Assembly (NCBI GenBank): GCA_937890245.1 | Contig: CALACF010000506.1 | Span: 1 to 10,603 of the forward strand | From: an uncultured Flavobacteriales bacterium | GTDB lineage: Bacteria; Bacteroidota; Bacteroidia; Flavobacteriales_D; Sanyastnellaceae | Length of the DNA stretch: 10,603 nt | Reading direction: 5' to 3' | Part shown: positions 5,638-10,603 of the stretch, piece after piece | Numbering within the stretch: position 1 is the stretch's first letter | Layout: every line of letters starts with the position of its first letter | Program-made: the position numbers and the translations under genes | The notes under the pieces: model-generated | Told to the model about the DNA's origin: nothing | The model's database searches: none | Seen by the model: only the letters and a program-made list of their open reading frames with translations

Positions 5638-6456
5638 GTCGTCTATCGACTCTTGGGCGACCCCTACAATGTGCGCCTTAACCAGCGCCTCCCGGTCGGC
5701 GTGAGAGATCATGTCGCTCCCGTCCACCTTGATCAGGATATGAGGCGGGTACTTTGTGGTTTTCGGCATCTTGCCGAACTCCTTCAACTCCTCCCAGGTG
5801 CCGTCACCCCACGCGTTGTTCGCATCCAGGGCTAGGTAGTCGCGGGCCGCGTCCGAAAGCTCTGCGGGATCGTCAACGACCCGGCTGGGTTCGGCCGTCT
5901 TGTCCCTGGCCCTGAAAAAGACAGCTTTGTCGCCGTCCTGGACGAATGCCACCAGCCACTCGTGCTGCGTCTTGTCTTGCCCGAGGGAGGGTGGCACGAA
6001 AATCTCGTCAAGAGGGTCTTCCCCCGTCTCGACCACGTGGTGCCAGTAGCCGTCCCATCTCTGCTCGAAGTCTGTGCCGCTGAAGTATTCCTCCGTCATC
6101 TTTTTTTCATCGGGCGATCCGAGTTCGGCCCCGGTTGCGAAGTCGTGATCACCGTCAGCATCACAGCTCATGACGTTATGCCACACCTCTCCACCCTTCG
6201 TGGAGTAGTTGCTGTAGTAGCACACCTTGTACCACTCCCCGTCATCACTAAACGGGAGCCAGTCCGCGAACTCAAGACCGCCCGGCTCCCACTCTCCACT
6301 CCGCTTGAATCTCACGTCGTTCTTGAACTTGTCAGGAAAATATTCCCATGCGGGGCTGCTCGTATACTGGAGCTTTAAACCGTGGTTCCTCGCCAGCCTG
6401 CGCGCGTACCCGCTCGTTTCACCGATGATTGATTTGGCGGTGTATGACGCGCTCAT
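5608..6456 (-). CDS. Putative internal head (injected) protein, function unknown
   Basis: The 282-residue protein begins MSASYTAKSIIGETSGYARR. The AKSIIGE segment, with Glu13, matches the start of the 312-aa protein and of the ArdA-like protein. The similarity to the latter extends into RRLARN versus SRLARG. This fits a common propeptide cleaved after (I/L)-x-E. The rest is acidic, with many Trp, Tyr and Asp residues (WLPFSDDGEWYKVCYYSNYS; about residues 65-84), and no known domain is recognised. The hydrophobic stretches are short and there is no signal peptide or membrane segment. It is transcribed in the same direction as the 312-aa gene and diverges from the hydrolase gene across the 37-bp tandem repeat. 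Its job is not visible; head packaging is inferred from the shared N-terminus. Confidence 0.8.
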   Translation of the reverse strand: MSASYTAKSIIGETSGYARRLARNHGLKLQYTSSPAWEYFPDKFKNDVRFKRSGEWEPGGLEFADWLPFSDDGEWYKVCYYSNYSTKGGEVWHNVMSCDADGDHDFATGAELGSPDEKKMTEEYFSGTDFEQRWDGYWHHVVETGEDPLDEIFVPPSLGQDKTQHEWLVAFVQDGDKAVFFRARDKTAEPSRVVDDPAELSDAARDYLALDANNAWGDGTWEELKEFGKMPKTTKYPPHILIKVDGSDMISHADREALVKAHIVGVAQESIDDLARRNNQAG

Positions 6457-6467
6457 TCCCTAAGTAG

Positions 6468-6544
6468 CGTAGCTAGGTGGACAACATGCAAGTCAATAAT
6501 TTTGCATCGTAGCTAGGTGGACAACATGCAAGTCAATAATTTTG
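6468..6544. repeat. Tandem direct repeat, two identical 37-bp units with 40-bp period
   Basis: Two identical copies (6468-6504 and 6508-6544) are separated by CAT. Each begins CGTAGCTAGGTGGACAACAT and ends CAATAATTTTG. They fill most of the 128-bp gap between the divergent genes starting at 6456 (minus) and 6585 (plus). On the minus strand each unit has TTGACT followed 15 bp later by TAGCTA, which could be a promoter with short spacing. On the plus strand the second unit runs into TAGACA (6545-6550), a hexamer also used as a probable -35 at 7908-7913. A regulator-binding or duplicated promoter role is plausible. Confidence 0.9.
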
Positions 6545-6584
6545 TAGACAAAACCGGCTTAATGGTTCTGTATCTCATCCCTCC

Positions 6585-7031
6585 ATGAAAATATTACTGA
6601 TTTTCCTTTTTTACGCTGTGCTCTTCACCTCGTCGGCCGAGGGCGCAACATACGGACAGAAGGCTGTGGCAGCCGTCATTCTCGGCGAGGCCAGGGGCGA
6701 AGGCACCAAAGGCATGATCGCCGTCGCGGAGGTTATCCGAACCAGGGCCGACGCGGCCCACGTGACTGGACTGGCTATCATCTCCCAGAAGCGGCAGTTC
6801 TCATGCCTGAACAAAACCACCATACGGGGCTTGCTCAGGAAATTCGAGGGGAAGCACCCGAAGTGGGACGAGGCCCTCAGGATATCCAGGGTGATGTACA
6901 ACACGCCCGAACTTCTACCGGGCTACACCAAGGGCGCCACCCACTTCACGCGGAAAGATGAGCGGCCCTACTGGGCGCGAGGAAAGAAGCCGGTGGTGAC
7001 CATTAACAACCACGCTTTCTACCGCTTGTAG
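6585..7031 (+). CDS. SleB-like cell wall hydrolase (Hydrolase_2 family) with signal peptide
   Basis: The 148-residue protein has a clear N-terminal signal peptide (MKILLIFLFYAVLFTSSAEG, residues 1-20), predicted to be cut near residue 20. It then shows the SleB/CwlJ-type Hydrolase_2 pattern. ILGEARGEGTKGMIAVAEVI (about 32-51) contains the family's conserved Glu (Glu35). It is followed by SRKRQFSCLN-like QKRQFSCLN, and the C-terminal ATHFTRKDERPYWA and NNHAFYR motifs. Family members cleave peptidoglycan. The length is that of the catalytic domain alone. Export suggests a periplasmic or wall target during lysis, though this was not paired here with a holin. It starts at ATG 6585 without a Shine-Dalgarno sequence and sits between genes whose products carry the putative head-targeting motif. 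AGG is its most used Arg codon (5 of 12). Confidence 0.85.
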   Translation: MKILLIFLFYAVLFTSSAEGATYGQKAVAAVILGEARGEGTKGMIAVAEVIRTRADAAHVTGLAIISQKRQFSCLNKTTIRGLLRKFEGKHPKWDEALRISRVMYNTPELLPGYTKGATHFTRKDERPYWARGKKPVVTINNHAFYRL

Positions 7032-7038
7032 TTAGGGC

Positions 7039-7626
7039 GTGAGCAGTGAAATAGCCAAAGCCCTACTGGGCGAATCCAGCGCCTCCCGGCTCGCCAGAGG
7101 CGACGGAGAAGTCCGCTACGAGATGAACGTGCGCCGCGCCATCCGTGCTCAGTCCGGCTACCCGGACTGGCGCCCAGCTCACAACGACCCTGAGGCTGCG
7201 GACTACGATGAAGACGAGGATGTCGAAGATCCTGCCGAAACGGCGATCAGTGCCCTGGAGGTCGGTTTCGACAGCATACTGGAATACGGCCGCAAAAAGA
7301 AGATCGATCCCAGGGAGCTGGCGAAGATGGCGGTGTGGCTGTCGGAGTATGATGAGTCATACCCCGGCCAGGATATCGCATGGCTGTGCCTCAAGTATGA
7401 AGGCAGCAGTTTCGAGAACGCTGTGGGGCTCATCGAGAATTATTCAGGTTCCTTCGCAGACCGAGACGCATGGGTGGCCAACGAGCTTGAAAATTACGAA
7501 GTGCCTGACTGGCTGGATGGGTACATCAACACAGACAGACTGGGCAGCGACTGGGAGATGGACTACACCGTCATTGAGGAAGACGATGAGGACGGAGACG
7601 GCCAGCGCCACTACTTCAGCTCCTAA
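7039..7626 (+). CDS. ArdA-like antirestriction protein candidate with head-targeting N-terminus
   Basis: The GTG at 7039 lies 7 bases after the hydrolase stop and gives a 195-residue, very acidic protein. Its N-terminus (MSSEIAKALLGESSASRLAR) matches the motif of the two putative internal proteins, with possible cleavage after Glu12. The C-terminal half resembles ArdA. A segment like YSGSFADRDAWVANELENYE is followed by a stretch with PDWLDGYINTDRLGSDWEMDY (about 156-176), as in the ArdA pattern of a short helix, a Leu-x-x-Tyr-Ile/Phe-Asp core and an R-(D/L)-x-x-x-D-Y ending. ArdA proteins mimic DNA and block type I restriction enzymes. The tail (EEDDEDGDGQ) and the acidic block at about 56-64 suit a DNA mimic. 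The N-terminal ArdA part is not obvious, so the assignment is tentative. The stop overlaps that of the next, converging gene by 4 bases. Confidence 0.75.
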   Translation: MSSEIAKALLGESSASRLARGDGEVRYEMNVRRAIRAQSGYPDWRPAHNDPEAADYDEDEDVEDPAETAISALEVGFDSILEYGRKKKIDPRELAKMAVWLSEYDESYPGQDIAWLCLKYEGSSFENAVGLIENYSGSFADRDAWVANELENYEVPDWLDGYINTDRLGSDWEMDYTVIEEDDEDGDGQRHYFSS

Positions 7627-7877
7627 TTCTTGGCCGGGTCGATGATCTTCGCTCCGAGGTCGTCAACCACCCTCCACCCGATCTCATTGCAGACGATCTT
7701 CGTGCGCTCATGCACGTCGGCCTCGATCCCACTCGTTCGGACGAGCCTCTTGTTGACCTTGTCCACCCTGTAGGTGGTTTGGGACATCGGAACGGCCCAG
7801 ACACCGTTGTGCTTGATCCTGCTCAGCAGGTTGATCGTCCATGCCTTGTCGTATTCGGTCGGTTTCCAATTTGCCAT
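7623..7877 (-). CDS. Small phage hypothetical protein
   Basis: The 84-residue protein starts MANWKPTEYDKAWTINLLSR and has a central stretch (WAVPMSQTTYRVDKVNKRLV, about 27-46) with the look of a small beta-rich fold. A helix-like segment follows (DVHERTKIVCNEIGWRVVDD). I associate similar short proteins with phage genomes, but no function is known to me. It converges on the ArdA-like gene, with the TAG on this strand (7623-7625) overlapping the TAA on the other (7624-7626). A well-spaced promoter ends 7 bp before its ATG, so the mRNA would be leaderless. It diverges from the virion-module gene at 8006. Confidence 0.75.
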   Translation of the reverse strand: MANWKPTEYDKAWTINLLSRIKHNGVWAVPMSQTTYRVDKVNKRLVRTSGIEADVHERTKIVCNEIGWRVVDDLGAKIIDPAKN

Positions 7878-7884
7878 GCGATAA

Positions 7885-7913
7885 TGTATACGAAAAACTT
7901 TATTCTTTGTCTA
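7885..7913 (-). promoter_or_regulatory. Sigma70-like promoter, predicted leaderless
   Basis: On the minus strand TAGACA (7908-7913) and TATACA (7885-7890) are separated by exactly 17 bp. The -10 ends 7 bp before the ATG at 7877. Transcription would thus start at or next to the start codon. Confidence 0.55.
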
Positions 7914-7956
7914 CAAAAATTTATGGGGCGCCCTCAAATTTTGCAGTTCTAAATGG

Positions 7957-7979
7957 TATAAACAGCACGATTGCGTGCT
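7957..7979 (+). promoter_or_regulatory. Possible -10 box and leader hairpin upstream of virion-module genes
   Basis: The 128-bp divergent gap (7878-8005) holds TATAAA at 7957-7962. Just downstream is a perfect 6-bp hairpin, AGCACG (7964-7969) and CGTGCT (7974-7979), with an ATTG loop. No good -35 lies at normal spacing, so a different promoter type is possible. The leader to ATG 8006 would be about 35-43 bases, without a Shine-Dalgarno sequence. Confidence 0.3.
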
Positions 7980-8005
7980 CACATCAACACAATTGAACGA
8001 CCGAC

Positions 8006-9184
8006 ATGGCTGATACCGACATTGCTCCCAGGACCAACATCGTTGGATTCCAAAACAACAACGCGTGGCCTCTGCACTTTCAGATTTCCAAGCTGAACAT
8101 GACGCTGGTAATCGCCGTAGGCGCATGGGTCACCGACCGGGCGGGTCGGACGGTGAACGATCCTGAGCTGACGGCCTACGCCAGGGCAAACATGCTGACC
8201 CTTGTTGAAGGCACCGAGCCTGCCCCGCTGGTGTCACTTTCCCCCCATGCCGCTACGGGCGATCCGGGCGCCGTGTCTTCACCTATCGTCCGCACGAACG
8301 ACCCAGGAGCGCACGCAGTGCGTGCAGCAACAGGTTTTGCCAAAGACCCGGCCACCGGCCAGACGGTAGCGGAGCTTATACCCACTCAATCGCAGGTTGC
8401 GCCTGAAATCTCCACCAACTCGGTAACGGCGTACACCATGGAAAGGGCCAAGGAACTTGGTTTGGCCCGGCCTACTGTCGACGTGCCAGAAGATTACGGT
8501 GTTACGGACGGAGAGGGTATGCCCCCGTCTGGGGCGCCGGATATCAAGTACGCTCGTGACAAGGCCCCGCGCAACCCGAAGAACATCCCACCACTTCCTG
8601 ATGCCCTGACTCAGCCAGATCAGCCCAATACCCGCCCTACGATGGAGGCTATCCAGGCGGCGGCCGTGACACCGTTTGCCGCTGACGGTCAGAACGCGGC
8701 TGCGGCAGCCATCCAGACCGCGATGCACAGCCTGGAGGGAAGCGCCGGACTCCCGGCTGCGCCGACCCCTACTCCTGCTCCACACGCAGCTCTTGACCCG
8801 CAGAATATCCCGGTGGTTGAGGCGATACCTGCCACCGCCGCTCCAGTGGAATCACCTGACAACATGGACTCCCCGGCGTCCACGGTACCCGTTTCGGGCA
8901 TCCCATCTCTCCCCGAGCCTATGCTCGAAGACGAGCCCACACCCGTCACCATCGAAAGCGTTGATGGCACCCCCGACGTACTCCCGGAGCCAACGATTGC
9001 GATGCCACCCGCCCCTGAGGTCGCCACACCGAAAACTCCTGTCCAGACTTCGAAGGAAAAGACGATCTTTTGCAGCGACTGTGAGCGCGGATTCTTCTAC
9101 CGGTCGCATCTGCAACAGCACGCCAAGCGGACGCATCCGACCAGGGTAGACGAAATTCTCGCGCCGTACCCCGAGAAGAAGTAG
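8006..9184 (+). CDS. Virion-module protein with C-terminal C2H2 zinc finger
   Basis: The 392-residue protein has three parts. Residues 1 to about 70 form an ordered-looking domain (WPLHFQISKLNMTLVIAVGA, then RTVNDPEL). A long middle, about 70-345, is rich in Pro, Ala, Thr and Ser, especially 225-345, and is probably disordered. The C-terminus has a classic C2H2 zinc finger: Cys356-x2-Cys359-x12-His372-x4-His377, with hydrophobic residues between (CERGFFYRSHLQQH). No other finger is present. It ends 7 bases before the neck-like gene, so the two are probably cotranscribed. A structural or accessory virion role is inferred from that position. The zinc finger could bind DNA or a protein partner. 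I know no named function. Confidence 0.8.
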   Translation: MADTDIAPRTNIVGFQNNNAWPLHFQISKLNMTLVIAVGAWVTDRAGRTVNDPELTAYARANMLTLVEGTEPAPLVSLSPHAATGDPGAVSSPIVRTNDPGAHAVRAATGFAKDPATGQTVAELIPTQSQVAPEISTNSVTAYTMERAKELGLARPTVDVPEDYGVTDGEGMPPSGAPDIKYARDKAPRNPKNIPPLPDALTQPDQPNTRPTMEAIQAAAVTPFAADGQNAAAAAIQTAMHSLEGSAGLPAAPTPTPAPHAALDPQNIPVVEAIPATAAPVESPDNMDSPASTVPVSGIPSLPEPMLEDEPTPVTIESVDGTPDVLPEPTIAMPPAPEVATPKTPVQTSKEKTIFCSDCERGFFYRSHLQQHAKRTHPTRVDEILAPYPEKK

Positions 9185-9191
9185 TTAGAGC

Positions 9192-9953
9192 ATGTCAGGC
9201 ACGCCCCGCACAACCGCAGTCGAATCACCGGACACACTTCCGCGTCGCTACACGAACGATCAGCTGGCCGCTTACATCCGGCGACAGCTAGGGGAGCCCA
9301 CGTGGATCGTCGAACTCACTCAGCAACAGGTGCTCGATACGATCCGGGACGCTCTGACCGAGTATTCCGTGTGGGTCCCGGCCATAAAAGTTCTCCAGTT
9401 TCAGCTCGTAAAGGGACAGCACGCCTATTTTCCGACCGGTGATTACGAGGCGGAAGGGTTCGGCCAGGGCGTGGCGAAGGTCTGGTTTGTAGAGCCAAAC
9501 CCAGTCCCCACTGAGATTTTCTACGGGAACCTGATCAACCCGGCCCCGCTGTTCCGGGTAGGCATGGACGAGTACGACACCTTCCTCAGGTGGCGCAAGA
9601 CCTGGAGTCGGGTGACCAGCGTCGCCCCTGACTGGTTCTGGGACGAGCCTCGCGCCCAACTGCTCATCCATAACCCAATTGAACGCTATTCAGCGTCAGT
9701 CGAATTCTTCGGAGAGTACGAATACACCTCAGGACTGACCTCGTCCGGGTCGCTATGGGTCAAAAAGTTCGCCCTCGAACTCGCCAGGTTCCTCTACGGC
9801 GAGGTGCTGGCGAAGTACAGCGGAGCCATCCCAGGGCCGGTGAAAGACATGCAGCTCGACAACCAGAAGCGCGACAAGGCTGAAAAGAGGCTTGATACGA
9901 TGCGTGAGGAGCTAAAGGGAATGCAAGTTTCTACACCGATTTCTATCGATTAG
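9192..9953 (+). CDS. Neck/head-tail connector-like virion structural protein
   Basis: The 253-residue protein resembles a family of structural proteins near the neck genes of myovirus-like phages. Its N-terminal region has a helix pattern (YTNDQLAAYIRRQLGEP, residues 20-36, then VELTQQQVLDTIRDALTEYS). The middle is rich in aromatics and beta-prone (AKVWFVEPNPVP, LFRVGMDEYDTFLRWRKTW). The end carries WVKKFALELARFLYGEVLAK (about 189-208), then SGAIPGP and a charged helix. That WVKK(Y/F)AL-A-x-x-L-G pattern before a Pro-Gly turn is the best family sign. It follows the zinc-finger gene by 7 bases. The name neck or connector is likely but not proven; a baseplate or other virion role is possible. 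Confidence 0.75.
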   Translation: MSGTPRTTAVESPDTLPRRYTNDQLAAYIRRQLGEPTWIVELTQQQVLDTIRDALTEYSVWVPAIKVLQFQLVKGQHAYFPTGDYEAEGFGQGVAKVWFVEPNPVPTEIFYGNLINPAPLFRVGMDEYDTFLRWRKTWSRVTSVAPDWFWDEPRAQLLIHNPIERYSASVEFFGEYEYTSGLTSSGSLWVKKFALELARFLYGEVLAKYSGAIPGPVKDMQLDNQKRDKAEKRLDTMREELKGMQVSTPISID

Positions 9954-9973
9954 TGTCCCGTATTGGGACACTA
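9951..9973. terminator. Perfect 9-bp hairpin between converging genes
   Basis: TAGTGTCCC (9951-9959) pairs perfectly with GGGACACTA (9965-9973) around a GTATT loop. The stem includes the neck-like gene's TAG stop, and the minus-strand gene ends at 9984. Neither strand has a T run after the stem (AAAAAG follows on the plus strand). It may be a factor-independent terminator of low efficiency or an RNA-end stabiliser. Confidence 0.5.
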
Positions 9974-9983
9974 AAAAGTTTAG

Positions 9984-10253
9984 TCAACCGGCTAAGTCCA
10001 GATCGCAGGCAGCCAGAGCGAACTCGGCCCCGTCACGTCGAAGGAACACCCCGAGGCAGTTTCCACTGAGCACGACCTCAGCCTCTGTGAAGAGGCGACA
10101 TTCGACGGGTATCCCGTGCCACACAGGGCTGACACTCCTTTTCATCCCGAGGGCCAGGAGGGCGACAGGGGCTACGATTATCTTAACCGGCATCCGCTGG
10201 TTCTTCGCTTCGAAGTCGTGGACCATCTCCGTCAGGATCTTTGCGTTGCTCAT
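9984..10253 (-). CDS. Small hypothetical protein
   Basis: From the ATG at 10253 the gene gives 89 residues starting MSNAKILTEMVHDFEAKN, with a second part (MPVKIIVAPVALLALGMKRS) that looks like a buried strand rather than a clear membrane segment. This is followed by VWHGIPVECRLFTEAEVV and a beta-like C-terminus (CLGVFLRRDGAEFALAACDL). An upstream in-frame ATG at 10289 adds 12 residues inside the preceding gene and is less likely. No family is recognised. It overlaps the upstream gene on the same strand by about 71 bases in another frame and is probably cotranscribed with it. Confidence 0.65.
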   Translation of the reverse strand: MSNAKILTEMVHDFEAKNQRMPVKIIVAPVALLALGMKRSVSPVWHGIPVECRLFTEAEVVLSGNCLGVFLRRDGAEFALAACDLDLAG

Positions 10254-10452
10254 CTGTATGCTGTTTGTCCGTCGATTTGACAGACTCAAGAAGGTGGATC
10301 TGTTGTTCTCGTAGCGTGATTGTCTCAGCCTGGTCTGCGGTTAGGTTTAAATACTCCTGCACGAGAGAGGTGGTGAGCAGGAGCACGGACGCCTTCGCGT
10401 TGAGGTGCGATCTGCGTTTTTCGAGATTAAGTGATTCAGGTGTCATGCTCAT
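10183..10452 (-). CDS. Small charged hypothetical protein
   Basis: The 89-residue product starts MSMTPESLNLEKRRSHLNAK and continues through a probable helix (ASVLLLTTSLVQEYLNLTAD, then LREQQIHLLESVKSTDKQ) to a charged, Gly/Pro/Asp-rich tail. The chosen ATG at 10452 has a weak purine stretch (AGGTAGAA) upstream; the frame is open upstream to 10584, but that part would overlap the divergent gene at 10483. It runs into the next gene for about 71 bases in a different frame; the tail may be a product of that overlap. No domain is recognised. Confidence 0.5.
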   Translation of the reverse strand: MSMTPESLNLEKRRSHLNAKASVLLLTTSLVQEYLNLTADQAETITLREQQIHLLESVKSTDKQHTDEQRKDPDGDGPRLRSEEPADAG

Positions 10453-10482
10453 TTGTGTTCTACCTATCAGAACCGAATTATT

Positions 10483-10603
10483 ATGACTAAACAACCAATC
10501 TTCTCGCTTGTCTACACTAGCTGCCGAGCTTCCCGAATCCTGAGCGTCGTGCAGCTGTGGCGTTCGCAGGCTGCCAACCCCCACGACATTGAGGTGGTGA
10601 TAG
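10483..10603 (+). CDS. Probable glycosyltransferase family 2-like protein, 3' end outside window
   Basis: From the ATG at 10483 the frame stays open to the end of the window, giving 40 codons. The start (PIFSLVYTSCRASRILSVVQ, then LWRSQAANPHDIEVVI) has the layout of the first strand-helix-strand of a GT-A glycosyltransferase. A beta strand ends in Tyr-Thr-Ser, a helix with conserved Arg and Trp follows, and then the second strand (IEVVI) that would usually lead to a V-D pair. The nucleotide-sugar-binding Asp and metal-binding DxD motif would lie beyond the window. It diverges from the minus-strand genes with only 30 bases between start codons. Together with the TylF-like methyltransferase it hints at glycan modification. 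The family call rests on the N-terminus only. Confidence 0.55.
   Translation, partial: MTKQPIFSLVYTSCRASRILSVVQLWRSQAANPHDIEVVI

Noticed and set aside
6468..6544. CRISPR array
   Set aside because: Only two units with a 3-bp gap, no spacers of normal size and no cas genes.
8676..9149. Alternative frames, both strands, across the Pro/Ala-rich part of the zinc-finger protein
   Set aside because: Low-complexity GC-rich codons keep other frames open; only the chosen frame has the zinc finger and the N-terminal domain.

Overview
The window looks like part of a tailed bacteriophage (Caudoviricetes) genome. It has densely packed genes on both strands, three tRNA-like genes, an intein, a free-standing HNH endonuclease, a SleB-type cell-wall hydrolase, a macrocin-O-methyltransferase-like enzyme, and a pair of genes that resemble a virion neck/connector module. 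The DNA is moderately GC-rich. Almost no start codon has a convincing Shine-Dalgarno sequence. At two genes a sigma70-like promoter ends exactly 7 bp before the ATG, which suggests leaderless mRNAs. The hydrolase points to a bacterial host, but the host cannot be named from this sequence.

Layout. 1-297: end of an unrecognised acidic protein. 298-390: class II tRNA-Ser(GCU)-like gene. 408-1097: TylF-like methyltransferase. 1099-1172: tRNA-Gln(UUG)-like gene. 1223-1606: small zinc-ribbon protein. 1608-1683: tRNA with a CCU-like anticodon and an abnormal anticodon loop. 1727-3556: PAPS-reductase/PP-loop-family protein carrying a 312-residue intein with LAGLIDADG-type motifs. 3576-3896: small coiled-coil protein. 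About 3841-4428: HNH endonuclease. 4463-4498: terminator hairpin shared by converging genes.

4502-7626 holds the most interesting block. Two minus-strand genes (312 and 282 aa) and one plus-strand gene (195 aa, ArdA-like C-terminus) share an N-terminal motif, A-K-x-(I/L)-(I/L)-(G/D)-E. It resembles the capsid-targeting propeptide and (I/L)-x-E cleavage site of phage T4 internal head proteins. I infer that this is a cargo set packaged in the head and injected at infection: one ArdA-like anti-restriction candidate, one possible ADP-ribosyltransferase-like fold and one unknown. A SleB-like hydrolase lies inside the block, and a tandem 37-bp repeat fills the divergent promoter region.

7623-7877 (minus) is a small phage hypothetical. 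8006-9953 (plus) holds a 392-aa protein with a conserved-looking N-terminus, a Pro/Ala/Thr-rich middle and a classic C2H2 zinc finger, followed by a neck/connector-like structural protein. 9984-10452 (minus) holds two small hypotheticals. From 10483 a gene on the plus strand, probably a glycosyltransferase, runs off the window.
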